Below, one piece after another: positions 18,801 to 27,880 of a stretch of DNA of 64,000 bases. Each line of letters opens with the position of its first letter. Positions within the stretch are counted from its first letter, which is position 1. The position numbers and the translations under genes were made by a program. This DNA is from Chryseobacterium daecheongense (GTDB taxonomy: Bacteria > Bacteroidota > Bacteroidia > Flavobacteriales > Weeksellaceae). The notes under the pieces are model-generated. The model did no database searches. It saw only the letters and a list, made by a program, of their open reading frames with translations, and was not told where the DNA came from. Location: the NCBI GenBank assembly GCA_027920525.1, contig CP115858.1, positions 1,364,001-1,428,000 on the forward strand, in the 5' to 3' direction.

Positions 18801-21705
18801 CAGAAAGGGTGCTTCCTGACCCATTCTGAACAAATACATTGACTATGGCATCAGGAACAGCCGAGTACACATAGATCTTTGCTTTTTCACCTCTTCCCCA
18901 TTCATTTTTAGGTCCGATAACCTTTAGGAATGTTTTCTGACCAGGCTTTAACGCTCCTTTATCCCAAACACTGAAATTCTGTACGGATTTTATGGTATCT
19001 TTTCCTTCTATATTATACAATTCCAGCCGGTAATCCCCTGTTTCCAGTTTACCCAGTTCCAGATTGGTTGCCAATTGTTTCTGATCTCCAGATGGCTCCT
19101 GTGTTTTGGTAAGAACCACTTTTCCGACTTTCCAATTCTTTAACTCATCATTTTTGTCAAATAAATCATGCGGAAATTTCTTAATGAATTCCTCTTTGCT
19201 CAATTTGGGCTGATTCTGAACTTCTCTCAGGAAATTATCCCTGAAGATCCTGTCCGGAGACTCCAGTTTAGAAAGCTTTACCTGATACGATTTTTTAAGA
19301 TCCTGTTCGTTATAGTTTCTTGTCTCTACTTTCACTTTCACATTCTCATCAGCAAAAGCATTATTAATCTCATCTGCCTTGATATAATGGGATACGGAAG
19401 CTACCTTCAATTGTGTATTCGCCGTCTGCGTTTCTCCGTTAATATCCGTTACAGAAGCATTGATCTCATAATTATCGATTTGGATACCTTCCAGTTTTTC
19501 ATCTTTTTTAAGGTCAAGGCGGATAACAAACTCTCCTTTTTCATTTGTTTTTGCTTCACCCAGGATTGAATTTTCATTATCATCCCCTTCAGGATACCAC
19601 CAGAAATATCTCCAACGGATGTTGCGTTTTTTGATTTCATAACTCACCGTAGTATTGCTTAAAGCAACACCGGAAAACATTGCTGCCTTTCCTTTGAGTT
19701 CTATAGTCTGGCCGTATTTATACTCATCCTTTACAGGATCGAAGGTTACCTCAAATTTTGGTCTCTTATATTCTTCTACCCTTATATCTTTATATCCCTG
19801 CGTATTGCCGTCGGTATTTAAATAGAACACCCCATTGAGTTGTCCTTTCGGTAAAATAAAGCTTCCATGATATGATCCGAATTCATTGGTTGTAAAATTT
19901 TGTGCAGAGACTTCCTGACCATTGGTATCCACAAGCGTTATTTTCTGTTTCAGGCCTGATACCACCCCTTCCGTTTCTTTATCAATCTTTGTATTGATCA
20001 CTTTAAAATAGACTGTCTGACCGGGTCTGTAAATTGCACGGTCTGTAAAGATCTGAGCTTTCGAACGGACCTGCTTATTAGGATCATAATTGGAATAATC
20101 ATCATTCCCATACACCTGCATGATTTGATAATCTTTGGTTTTCGGCTGTTGTATCAAAAATGTCCTGTAGTAATCCTTACTTGATGTAGAAGGAAATTTG
20201 AAAACACCTTTATCATTGGTTTTTCCATCAACTTTATTTAAAGTTTTATTGGCTACAAATTCGTAGAATGTAAGATTTTCATTAGCTACAGGTTTTCCGT
20301 TTTCGCTGTTTACCAGTTTCAATTCGTTTGAAAGTTGATTTCTGTCTGTTTTCGACTGGTAGATCACCTTGTTGTTTGAAACCAGAAAGTAAAAATTCTG
20401 TTTGGCATCATTATCACTGGCGTCAGCTCCTGCAACAAGATACTCAGCAACGTATATACCGGAAGGTAAAGGCTGAATTTCCATTGAGGTTTTATGCATC
20501 TGGTAATCTTTAGGATCCGGAAGCTGATAGCTTTCTTTTCTTACCAGGCTTTTTTTCACCTGTCCGAACGTATTTCCATATGAGTTCCTGATATATTGCA
20601 TGAAAGAAGTAAAATCATCTTTTACTTCGTAAATATTCAATGAAAATTCTGAAACGTTTTTATATTCAGCAACCAGGTGGATAGGAAGATTGGCCTGGGT
20701 TTGCTCTTCATATTTGAGAGTAAGATTCGGATTAAGAACCTGATCTTCTTTATTTTTTATATTCTCAAGAAATGGAGATTTTGGATACTGGCTTTTTGCC
20801 TGGGCAGCAACTGCTAAAGCTTCTTTCGCTTGCTTTTTTACCAGGTATTCATTCATGATCCCTTCCATGATCAATACCTTATAATCTCCTTCGGTATCAG
20901 TCTTCAAAAGATTCTGAAGTTGCGCCAGTTTATCTTTGCACTGATTGGCATCACAGTTTTCAGAAAGCTTCTGGTGCATAAAATACAACTTTGAATTTCC
21001 TTTATTCTGTGCAATTAATTCATCAAAAATTGTATTGATCTGAACCCTGTTTTCGGCAAGCTCATTTTTTGTGAAAATTTCGTTATCCCCCAGAAAGTTG
21101 ATTTTCCTCAGAGAATACCAATCCCACAATGTTGGAAAATAGATAATATCCTTAGTATTTGAAAATGCACTTTTATATTTATCCAAAGAGATTTTTTTCA
21201 TTTGCTCTTTCTGCTGGTCAAGATCTTTGAAGTTTTTCGTCAGATAATTTTTAAAATCCAGCTTGCTCCAGGTTTCAATCTGAGAAACGTCCTGAGAGTT
21301 CAGGTTCGTCCGTCCATTAATCTCCCAGGAATGCCGTTTATAATAATCCTGAAAAAAACTACTTAAGAGTACATCATACACCACCCTTTCATCACCTTTC
21401 AGCTGCTTTTGTGTATCCTGAAGCTTACCGAAGAATTTAGAAGCGGAATTATTCTGATCATCGTCAGTCGTTTGATTTACAATACTAAATTCTGCTTTGA
21501 GGGATCTGATCAGCTGCAGTGTATTATTTTCTTTCATAGCTTGTTTTTGTATGTCTAAAACAATGGGAAGATTCGATTTGTACGCTCCTTTCTGGCTGTT
21601 GTCAGCAATTTTTTTCCACTGATCGTCGTAGTATTTCTGTGCAAAAACTGCTGAGAAATTCAGCATTAAAAGCAAAAGCATAAAAACCTTGGAAAATCTT
21701 TTCAT
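15811..21705 (-). CDS. Giant alpha-2-macroglobulin-like protein without thioester
   Basis: 1964 residues with signal peptide (KVFMLLLLMLNFSAVFAQ). The middle has the macroglobulin MG domains (GQTVYFKVINTKIDKETEGV, FVIRLDLKKDEKLEGIQID); residues about 1200-1400 carry the ANA-type signature ETAFFYPDLKTDAEGNVNFE and TSPEALTKWKLMFLAHTKDA. Residues about 1415-1790 form the terpenoid-like helical domain. The thioester CxEQ expected after ALP around residue 1420 is absent; the site reads ALPSLKNDQNSSADVIF. The bait-region position (about 1130-1195) holds a TonB-plug-like stretch, LEGRASGIRIRGN and EINEVVVVRKGT. The family traps proteases; without thioester, trapping would be non-covalent. Co-oriented with ecotin. 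Confidence 0.9.
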   Translation of the reverse strand: MKRFSKVFMLLLLMLNFSAVFAQKYYDDQWKKIADNSQKGAYKSNLPIVLDIQKQAMKENNTLQLIRSLKAEFSIVNQTTDDDQNNSASKFFGKLQDTQKQLKGDERVVYDVLLSSFFQDYYKRHSWEINGRTNLNSQDVSQIETWSKLDFKNYLTKNFKDLDQQKEQMKKISLDKYKSAFSNTKDIIYFPTLWDWYSLRKINFLGDNEIFTKNELAENRVQINTIFDELIAQNKGNSKLYFMHQKLSENCDANQCKDKLAQLQNLLKTDTEGDYKVLIMEGIMNEYLVKKQAKEALAVAAQAKSQYPKSPFLENIKNKEDQVLNPNLTLKYEEQTQANLPIHLVAEYKNVSEFSLNIYEVKDDFTSFMQYIRNSYGNTFGQVKKSLVRKESYQLPDPKDYQMHKTSMEIQPLPSGIYVAEYLVAGADASDNDAKQNFYFLVSNNKVIYQSKTDRNQLSNELKLVNSENGKPVANENLTFYEFVANKTLNKVDGKTNDKGVFKFPSTSSKDYYRTFLIQQPKTKDYQIMQVYGNDDYSNYDPNKQVRSKAQIFTDRAIYRPGQTVYFKVINTKIDKETEGVVSGLKQKITLVDTNGQEVSAQNFTTNEFGSYHGSFILPKGQLNGVFYLNTDGNTQGYKDIRVEEYKRPKFEVTFDPVKDEYKYGQTIELKGKAAMFSGVALSNTTVSYEIKKRNIRWRYFWWYPEGDDNENSILGEAKTNEKGEFVIRLDLKKDEKLEGIQIDNYEINASVTDINGETQTANTQLKVASVSHYIKADEINNAFADENVKVKVETRNYNEQDLKKSYQVKLSKLESPDRIFRDNFLREVQNQPKLSKEEFIKKFPHDLFDKNDELKNWKVGKVVLTKTQEPSGDQKQLATNLELGKLETGDYRLELYNIEGKDTIKSVQNFSVWDKGALKPGQKTFLKVIGPKNEWGRGEKAKIYVYSAVPDAIVNVFVQNGSGSTLSESYKLKNGMLEYSADIPKDKSVSVLNVQFQIVAFNDVQTESVNLKIKDSEKPLKIETVTFRDKLEPNVKEKWSVKVSGNDKEKINAEVLANMYDMSLDQFAANSFDWEKLYIPYTIITSYDIRENLLQKYYQKRLKYMNGKYVEVPVFNWFDNSLYYDGAVLQSLEGRASGIRIRGNAAYSKALPAPAVAAKEVAVDAMAEINEVVVVRKGTSNQEGGQSKESLEKVPVRQNLNETAFFYPDLKTDAEGNVNFEFTSPEALTKWKLMFLAHTKDARSATLEKEVVTQKEFSVTPNYPRFLREGDELNLQTKLSNLTDKRLNGSAVLQILDAFTNEDISSKFGLNAGTQNFDVSENGNSVATWKVKVPDNVSSIILKVVAKAGSFSDGEQQAIAVLPNRMLVTDAVPVFVKEGETKTFVLDHLKDANSATITNVSNTLELTTNPIWEIMFALPSLKNDQNSSADVIFNKWFSDVLASEIFKANPKMKTIFEEYQNKGLLNSNLEKNQELKQLLLEETPWVLESKNEQEQMQKLALLFDANTMKNSINQDWDDFKKLQNPDGGFSWYSGYPSSYGVSLYILKNLGKINLWLKGNAKDYQSSTQNEMVTQLIKYVDNEINKYVDTKENVWNNWILDYLDTRNYWEKQYPLKGKGATLKSLVKQKAKTAKTTDFTFFGLHRAALLMNDYGMKETSDKLMTYLKETSTDTKTQGVYWKQNLNDWGWFSSKVVNHAGALEAFNTLKPNDQKFIEDMKIWLVTQKEVNSWGSSRGTSEVIFTILNSGKSWTGAESDKATIVWGGKELAPQTQATGYVKSTVKTDAVDKSLSTVTVTKPGPGIVQGGLFWQYYEDLDKIKSSENYISVTKELYKKVKTVNGEELQKIAVGTPLKVGDKVTVRMILNTDRAMEYIHIKDMRAAGFEPLNVLSGYQWKNNLGYYQSTKDASTNFYIQYMPKGKYVFEYDYVANASGKFSNGITTMQNYYAPQMNAHTKGDNVQILE

Positions 21706-21723
21706 AAATGTTATTTTTGATAA

Positions 21724-22479
21724 ATGAATTTCTTAAAAATACTGAAAAAATATGTCATAGACAGTCAAATTTATGTCTCCGTAATGGGAACTCTTTTTGC
21801 AGTATTTTTCATGAAAGAGCAAAACACATTCCGTTTCCCTTCCGTTTTCTTAATTTTTATCACGTATTTCAGTGGTTATCTTTACACTAAGTATCAATAC
21901 ACTAAGCATTTCTTTAAAATATTAATTTTAAATGCTATAGCCGGCGTAATTTGTGCATTTCTCATCATCCATAATCACAATGAAATAAGATTAATCAAAT
22001 GGTTTATCATAGTCGTCCTCGGATTGTTATATAATAGCTTTTTTCTGGACGTTTACATAAGAAAAATCCCCTTACTGAAGGTTTTTTATGTGGGACTGGT
22101 GTGGGCACTGGTAAATTGCTGGCTTACATTACCGGAATTCAGCCTTTCCATATTTCTGATCAGCTTCTTTTTTATTACGGCGCTTGTCCTTCCTTTTGAC
22201 ATCCGGGATATGAAAAGTGACAGGGTGCAAACCTTTCCCAAACTTATCGGTACCCAGAATACAAAATACATAGCTTATCTTTTGGTTTTTATAAGTAGCC
22301 TGCTGGCTTCTTTTTATCTGGATCCGCCCTATGCAGTTTCTTTTTTTCTGGCCAGTGTGATTACCTATATCCTGATCTATTATTCTGAGAACAAAAGAGA
22401 TGAAGCCTATTTTTCTTTTGGGGTAGAAACCTGTTCTGCACTTCCCTTTTTATTTTTGGGAATAATGAAGTATTTTTGA
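21724..22479 (+). CDS. UbiA-superfamily-like membrane protein
   Basis: 251 residues, about eight transmembrane helices. The second half has LPFDIRDMKSDRVQTFPKLI, matching the second Asp-rich motif of UbiA prenyltransferases (DxxD followed by the T-P/F-K/L turn). The first NDxxDxxxD motif is not present; at the equivalent place the sequence reads YLYTKYQYTKH. It may be a divergent or inactive prenyltransferase homolog. The gene starts only 18 bp from the divergent macroglobulin start, so each promoter lies inside the other reading frame. It is followed by recF after 3 bp and is probably co-transcribed with it. Confidence 0.75.
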   Translation: MNFLKILKKYVIDSQIYVSVMGTLFAVFFMKEQNTFRFPSVFLIFITYFSGYLYTKYQYTKHFFKILILNAIAGVICAFLIIHNHNEIRLIKWFIIVVLGLLYNSFFLDVYIRKIPLLKVFYVGLVWALVNCWLTLPEFSLSIFLISFFFITALVLPFDIRDMKSDRVQTFPKLIGTQNTKYIAYLLVFISSLLASFYLDPPYAVSFFLASVITYILIYYSENKRDEAYFSFGVETCSALPFLFLGIMKYF

Positions 22480-22482
22480 CAA

Positions 22483-23562
22483 ATGATTATTAAGAAACTT
22501 TCTCTGTACAATTTCAAGAACCATGCTGAGAAAAAATTTGAATTCTCCCCTCAAATCAACTGTTTTGTAGGTAACAATGGTGTGGGAAAAACCAACATCC
22601 TGGATGCCCTCCACTATTTATCCGTGGGAAAAAGTTTCTTAGGGAACACCGATCTTAATAACATAAAAAAGGAGGAAGACTTTTTCACCATTGATGCCGA
22701 AGTTCAGAATGATGATAGTGAGGATACTTTAAAAATATCGCAGCCCAAAGAGGCTAAAAAGATCATTAAAAAAAATGATAAAAGCTACGACCGGATGTCT
22801 GACCATATCGGTTACCTGCCAAGTGTAATGATCTCTCCTTATGATTCCAATCTGATTTCGGATTCCGGGGAAAGCCGCCGGAAGTTTTTAGATTCTATGA
22901 TCTGCCAGACTGATTCGGGATATCTTTTTGACCTCATCCAATATCAGAAAATCATCCAGCAAAGAAATGCCTTATTAAAGTATTTTGCCAAGAACAGAGT
23001 ATTCGATAAAGATTCCCTAGAGATTTATGATGCTCCTATTCATAATCACGGAACTAAAATTTTTGAGAAAAGAAAAGAATTCGTTTCCCAACTCAATCCT
23101 ATTGTTCAAAACTTTTATCAGATTATTTCCGGAGGTAAGGAAATGGTATCTGTAATCTACGAATCTCATCTATTGGAATCTTCATTCGAAAATTTACTTA
23201 AGGAAAGCCTGGAAAGAGACAGAATGCTAACGTATACTTCCAGAGGAATTCATAAGGATGACCTGCTTTTCGAAATGGATGCCGCACTGATTAAAAAGAT
23301 AGGATCCCAGGGCCAGCAAAAATCCTTTCTTATTTCGCTCAAACTTGCCCAAATGAGTCTCGTAAAAGAGCTTACCGGTAAAACGCCTATTCTTTTACTG
23401 GATGATATTTTTGATAAGCTGGATGACCATCGTGTGGCACAACTTATTGAGTTGGTCAATAAAGAAAATTTTGGGCAGATTTTTATTACAGACACCCATA
23501 GGGAAAGAACGGAAAGCGTAGTTAAGAAAATAAACGAGGAAAGTATAATTTTTGAAATCTGA
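22483..23562 (+). CDS. recF: RecF DNA repair ATPase
   Basis: 359 residues, normal length for RecF. Residues about 30-38 are Walker A (GNNGVGKTN). The C-terminal part has the ABC signature SQGQQKSFLISLKLAQ and the Walker B/D-loop PILLLDDIFDKLDDHR. RecF binds single-strand gaps with RecO and RecR and loads RecA. It starts 3 bp after the UbiA-like gene, and a DUF721 gene follows, a common Bacteroidota context. Confidence 0.95.
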   Translation: MIIKKLSLYNFKNHAEKKFEFSPQINCFVGNNGVGKTNILDALHYLSVGKSFLGNTDLNNIKKEEDFFTIDAEVQNDDSEDTLKISQPKEAKKIIKKNDKSYDRMSDHIGYLPSVMISPYDSNLISDSGESRRKFLDSMICQTDSGYLFDLIQYQKIIQQRNALLKYFAKNRVFDKDSLEIYDAPIHNHGTKIFEKRKEFVSQLNPIVQNFYQIISGGKEMVSVIYESHLLESSFENLLKESLERDRMLTYTSRGIHKDDLLFEMDAALIKKIGSQGQQKSFLISLKLAQMSLVKELTGKTPILLLDDIFDKLDDHRVAQLIELVNKENFGQIFITDTHRERTESVVKKINEESIIFEI

Positions 23563-23772
23563 TGCGAGAAACAAAGTAGGAAGTTCAGAATGCGAGTTAG
23601 AATAAAATTGCTTCTGATCTCTTCTTAAAAACACATAAAAACTCACTTTTCTTTATCAAGAATGAACGTATTAGAGAAAACAGAAACGAAAATATATCAT
23701 ACATTACCCCTAAAAAAATAAAAACTTAATCTACAAATTCTAATACATAATCCTAACCTCGGATCTAAAACA

Positions 23773-24066
23773 ATGAAACGAAAAAAAAGAGAATTTCAAT
23801 CATCCGACCTTGTTAAATCCTTTGCCAGAATCCACGGCTTTGAGGATAAATTGATCGCATTTGAAATCAAAGATTTTCTGGAAGATTATCTTGATGAAAG
23901 TCTTTTTCAGGAAATCAGAAGTGTAGGGATCCATGACCAATGTATTGTGATCAAAATAGATTCCCCTCTTTTAAAAAATGATTTTAAGATGCGGAGAAGT
24001 TTTTACCTGAAGAAATTCCAGGATAAATTTGGTCAAGAGAAGTTTAATGATCTTCAGATTTTGTAG
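23773..24066 (+). CDS. DUF721 (DciA-like) protein
   Basis: 97 residues. Diagnostic are the N-terminal helix LVKSFARIHGFEDKLIAFEI and the strand-helix SVGIHDQCIVIKIDSPLLKN, matching DUF721. Relatives of this fold include DciA, a loader of the replicative helicase; the role here is inferred. It follows recF after 210 bp. Its 3' end overlaps the convergent SpecificRecomb gene by 23 bp, tail to tail. Confidence 0.85.
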   Translation: MKRKKREFQSSDLVKSFARIHGFEDKLIAFEIKDFLEDYLDESLFQEIRSVGIHDQCIVIKIDSPLLKNDFKMRRSFYLKKFQDKFGQEKFNDLQIL

Positions 24067-26074
24067 ATATGGTATTGTTCATCAGGTCATCCGCATGTTT
24101 ATCCAACCTTGAACTTAAAGGGAAAAAGAACTTAAACGGATGACTTAAAAAATACCTGAATATTTCTTTATAAATCTCACTTACCTGCCCGAAATTCAGT
24201 TTTCTGGAACGGAACGCTAAAAACATAGACAGCCCGAAGCTTACCAGGAAGTTAAAGAATCCAATTAAGAATACCGTAAAGAAGGAAATCCAGAATGTGT
24301 AGGCATCCACAGAGAAATCTTTTCCATATAATCCAAGTGCCAGATTTCCTGCAGCAAAGGTAATGTGCCGGATATCCAGATCCAAACCAAAAAATAACCC
24401 TACCGGAGCAGTAGCACCGAGGAAAACCCCGAACCAAAAATTAGATATAATTCCCGGCCAGTTCTTAGCATAGTATTTAGAAAGGTTTTTGGCAAATTTA
24501 ACCCCGAATAATTTTCTAATGGATATATTTTTTGCGATCCTTTCAGGGATCTGATAAAATACGGAGTTGTTTCCTATATTTCCCGAAATAATTCCTGAGA
24601 TGAAAAGATAGAAACCTGCAATACTTGCATGCAAAATAGCTTTTGACTGAAAAGGATCCAGGTCTTTAAGCAGCTTGTCGGATCTGTCGACAGCCAGGTT
24701 TTGGGAGAAAAAAACATCAAGCCCATAAATAATAGCCAGAGCTATCGGAAATGATAACGCTACATTTCCCACAAAAGCAATAAACTGACTTCTAAATAGT
24801 TTAGAGACTAGATGTGCAAATTCCGTGTTATTTCTTTTGCTGTTGCCTTCTTCAGCAAGTACTTTAGTCATAGTTGCAGCAGTCATCGCCGGCTGCTTGG
24901 TTGCTAAAGTAAATCCCATCAGGTAGATCATGACGAATCCCATAGCATAATTCATAGAATATAAAAATGCGTGGGAAAAATCACTTCCCGGAATATATCC
25001 GTACAACATTTTCAACACACAGAGTGCTCCTACGATAATTCCACCACCACTGGCTTTATAGAACATTTTCATATATTCTTTCCTGGTGGAGGTAATATAA
25101 TGTGATCCGGCTTCTGCCGTATGATTTGTAATAAGATGGGAAATCAGTCTTGTACTGTCATTAATAAGCTCTGCGATATTATTCTTATGGGATTTATACC
25201 GGAGAATATTAAACATCAGCTGTTTGGATTTGATAATCACATCTTCATCACCATTGATGACCAAAAGCTTGATGATTTCATTAATTCTCTCAATCTGCTG
25301 ACGGATTTTCAGAAGTGATTGATTGATCTTCCCTGAAATTCCATATTTGGAAGAGTTTTTAAAAGCTATATTAACAAACTCATGACATTGCTGGATGTAG
25401 ATCTTTATCTGCTTGTAGCTGCTGTCTTTTGAGTGAAGCTGCAATCCGGGGTCGGCTTCCAGTTCTGCAGCAAGGCTTTCCAGCTCGTTTTGTAAAGCTA
25501 GAAAAGGATTGTCAAAATTCCTGTATTCGGGAGCCATTCTCACCACTTCCACCTCCATAGCCATTCCTGTAACACGCCAGGAAAGGATATTCATCGAGAA
25601 AATAAGCTCTCTTTTAACATTATTTTTTATAATAAAATCAGAAATCCCTAAAATAGTGAGGAACTCATTGACTTCATTTTCAGGAAGATTGTGAAGATAT
25701 TCAAGATCTTTCTTTGGTCTCAGGCTGATATTATCGATAAGATACCATACCGTTTTCTCCTTTTCTACAGGAGGAAGGACTTTATTAAGGATCCTTTTTT
25801 TCAGTTCCGGTAAAAAGGCATTTTCAGAAAGGATATTTGCCTCTGTAAGCGAAAGGTTAAAAGGCCTTCCCTCAAAAATATTGTAGATATAATGCTTAAA
25901 ATTGGCTGTAAAATCCGGATTACTTTTAAAGAAATTGAGGACGTCTGTAAAATCAGCTCTCTTAATGCTTTCCAAAAACTCGGCAAACGGTTCTAAGGAA
26001 AGAGTTTCGTTCTTAAAAGAAAAATATTTTTTAAGGACGGTTTCAAAATTTGTGCTGGAATTGAAAAATTTCAT
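24044..26074 (-). CDS. SpecificRecomb-family membrane protein
   Basis: 676 residues. The N-terminal half is soluble and helical (residues 1-330). The C-terminal half has five or six transmembrane segments, including GGIIVGALCVLKMLYGYIPG, FSHAFLYSMNYAMGFVMIYL and IAFVGNVALSFPIALAIIYG, with QPAMTAATMTKVLAEEGN between. This matches the family called site-specific recombinase (SpecificRecomb). The name is historical; the membrane topology argues against a DNA recombinase. Function unknown. It overlaps the convergent DUF721 gene by 23 bp. Confidence 0.85.
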   Translation of the reverse strand: MKFFNSSTNFETVLKKYFSFKNETLSLEPFAEFLESIKRADFTDVLNFFKSNPDFTANFKHYIYNIFEGRPFNLSLTEANILSENAFLPELKKRILNKVLPPVEKEKTVWYLIDNISLRPKKDLEYLHNLPENEVNEFLTILGISDFIIKNNVKRELIFSMNILSWRVTGMAMEVEVVRMAPEYRNFDNPFLALQNELESLAAELEADPGLQLHSKDSSYKQIKIYIQQCHEFVNIAFKNSSKYGISGKINQSLLKIRQQIERINEIIKLLVINGDEDVIIKSKQLMFNILRYKSHKNNIAELINDSTRLISHLITNHTAEAGSHYITSTRKEYMKMFYKASGGGIIVGALCVLKMLYGYIPGSDFSHAFLYSMNYAMGFVMIYLMGFTLATKQPAMTAATMTKVLAEEGNSKRNNTEFAHLVSKLFRSQFIAFVGNVALSFPIALAIIYGLDVFFSQNLAVDRSDKLLKDLDPFQSKAILHASIAGFYLFISGIISGNIGNNSVFYQIPERIAKNISIRKLFGVKFAKNLSKYYAKNWPGIISNFWFGVFLGATAPVGLFFGLDLDIRHITFAAGNLALGLYGKDFSVDAYTFWISFFTVFLIGFFNFLVSFGLSMFLAFRSRKLNFGQVSEIYKEIFRYFLSHPFKFFFPLSSRLDKHADDLMNNTISTKSEDH

Positions 26075-26087
26075 TAGTACAAAGATA

Positions 26088-26732
26088 CTATTTCAAACTT
26101 ACATTTCTCATTTGTCTTAAAATCCAGTTGTGTTTCCTTGTCAGGTAGGCTGAAGGATTTTTAGGGTCATACTCTTTAGGGTTTGGCAAAACAGCCGCTA
26201 TCCAGGCCGCTTCCGAACTTGTTAGGTCTTTAGACGACTTCCCGAAATAATATTCGGATGCAGCTTCTACTCCAAATACCCCACGTCCCATTTCAATGGA
26301 ATTAAGGTATCTTTCCAGAATAATGTCCTTACTCCATACTTTCTCAATGATAAAGGTGTAGACAGCTTCTAATCCTTTCCTGATCCAGCTTCTTCCCTGC
26401 CAGAGGAAAATATTTTTAGCCGTCTGCTGGGAAATGGTGCTTCCGCCTCTTACTTTTTTTCCTTTTTCATTATGTTTCATCGCTTTTTCAATAGCCACAT
26501 AGTCAAAGCCGTTGTGCGTAAAAAATTTCTGATCCTCAGAAGCAATGACCGCTTTCTTCACATTATTACCCATTTCATCATAGGAAATGTAATCCCTTTG
26601 TAATTTTCCATACTGGAACAGGCCTCCGATCTGAGTAATTGTAATGGGTGGATTAAAGAATCTGCCCCATATAATGAACACCACATTCAAAATCAGAATG
26701 ATAAACAACAGTTGTTTTATTTTTTTCCACAT
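26088..26732 (-). CDS. mtgA: Monofunctional peptidoglycan glycosyltransferase
   Basis: 214 residues. One N-terminal transmembrane helix (QLLFIILILNVVFIIWG) is followed by the GT51 domain: KKAVIASEDQKFFTHNGFD (catalytic Glu in EDQ), RGGSTISQQTAKNIFLWQGR, then ERYLNSIEMGRGVFGVEAAS and SEAAWIAAVLPNPKEY. The enzyme polymerises lipid II into glycan strands at the inner membrane. No transpeptidase domain is present, so it is the monofunctional type. It lies 13 bp after the SpecificRecomb gene's start on the same strand. Confidence 0.93.
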   Translation of the reverse strand: MWKKIKQLLFIILILNVVFIIWGRFFNPPITITQIGGLFQYGKLQRDYISYDEMGNNVKKAVIASEDQKFFTHNGFDYVAIEKAMKHNEKGKKVRGGSTISQQTAKNIFLWQGRSWIRKGLEAVYTFIIEKVWSKDIILERYLNSIEMGRGVFGVEAASEYYFGKSSKDLTSSEAAWIAAVLPNPKEYDPKNPSAYLTRKHNWILRQMRNVSLK

Positions 26733-26774
26733 ACCTTTAAAAAAAGCACTACAAAAATAAACAAATCCTCCGAG

Positions 26775-27821
26775 TTATTGCAATTCTTTCATATAGACCA
26801 GCTGATATCCCGGCAAAAGTTCGGGATGGAAAATCTTAATATAATCTTTCAGAACCCAATCCGATCTTACCACACCACTTTCAAAAAAGTCATTCGCTTT
26901 TTTGATTTCCCTTCCCGAAATACTGTATATTTTCCCTTTCGAAAATACTCCCAGCTTACTGTAAAAAGGATTTATATTCAGCATTTCTTTTTTTGAAGTA
27001 TGGTTTCCTGCATTGATCCAGTACTGAACTTTATCAGACTTTGAGAAAACTTCCTCAAAACTCATGGTCACAGCTTTTTCCTCATTATTATTTTTCAGGA
27101 TATATTCTGCATTGGCATCTGAAATAAAGTTCGCTACAGACGTTTTTCCTCCGGGTAAATACCAAACATCTCCATACATCTCATTGGCAAGAACTACCGG
27201 TTTATCCTTAGCGGTTAAGGCAAGTTTTTTTAATTCGTTATAGTTCTTTTCAATTTCAGCGTATTTGGCTTCTGCTTCATTTTCTTTTCCAAAAAGTTTT
27301 CCGAACACTTTGAGATATGCTGTTTTTTCAAGTGCTTTTTGCTCAAGGTACTCATCAAAAAAAACAACCTGAATTCCGTTATTTTTTAATAACTGATAGG
27401 TATTTTCGAAGCTTGCAATATAGTTGGTGAAAACGGCATCCGGTTGTAAGGAAATAATCTTCTCCACATCGTATTTCTGATCACTTCCTACATTCTGGAT
27501 CTTCCCTTCTTTAAGCAATCCCTGAATTTTTTCCGAATAAATATATTCGGGACTTGAAATCCCTACGACCAGATTTTCCGCATCCAAAGCTGAAACATAT
27601 CCCATCAAACTTGCGTTGAGAAGGACCACTTTTTTAAATGGAACCTGATTATTTTTGAAATCATAGGTATAATTCCCCGACTTGATGTGTAAAATATTAG
27701 CTTCATCCTTGTATTGAAGCTTTTTTGAGATAACCGTCCAATCATCGGATGAAATTTTTTGCTCTCTTTTACAGGAAATTAGAGTACAAAACGCAAATAG
27801 TAGTAAAATTCTTAGTTTCAT
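26775..27821 (-). CDS. ABC transporter substrate-binding lipoprotein (iron/B12 type)
   Basis: 348 residues with a lipobox signal (MKLRILLLFAFCTLISC). The core is of the FecB/BtuF type: VVLLNASLMGYVSALDAENL, VGSDQKYDVEKIISLQPDAV, then GIQVVFFDEYLEQKALEKTA and a second lobe beginning LANEMYGDVWYLPGG. Such proteins deliver siderophores, haem or cobalamin to inner-membrane permeases. No permease or ATPase gene is beside it. The tRNA-Arg gene follows on the other strand with 60 bp between. Confidence 0.85.
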   Translation of the reverse strand: MKLRILLLFAFCTLISCKREQKISSDDWTVISKKLQYKDEANILHIKSGNYTYDFKNNQVPFKKVVLLNASLMGYVSALDAENLVVGISSPEYIYSEKIQGLLKEGKIQNVGSDQKYDVEKIISLQPDAVFTNYIASFENTYQLLKNNGIQVVFFDEYLEQKALEKTAYLKVFGKLFGKENEAEAKYAEIEKNYNELKKLALTAKDKPVVLANEMYGDVWYLPGGKTSVANFISDANAEYILKNNNEEKAVTMSFEEVFSKSDKVQYWINAGNHTSKKEMLNINPFYSKLGVFSKGKIYSISGREIKKANDFFESGVVRSDWVLKDYIKIFHPELLPGYQLVYMKELQ

Positions 27822-27845
27822 ATTTCAAAGAAAAGAAAAAAGTGC

Positions 27846-27853
27846 TATATTTG
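27846..27853 (+). promoter_or_regulatory. tRNA promoter -7 box (TATATTTG)
   Basis: TATATTTG matches the flavobacterial TAnnTTTG box and lies 27 bp before the mature tRNA start. No clear -33 element was found upstream. Confidence 0.6.
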
Positions 27854-27880
27854 CAAACCTTTAAACGATAAGGATACAAT

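Noticed and set aside
24044..26074. SpecificRecomb protein as integrase of the tRNA-Arg island
   Set aside because: It has several transmembrane helices and lies outside the island beside recF; no recombinase active site is visible.
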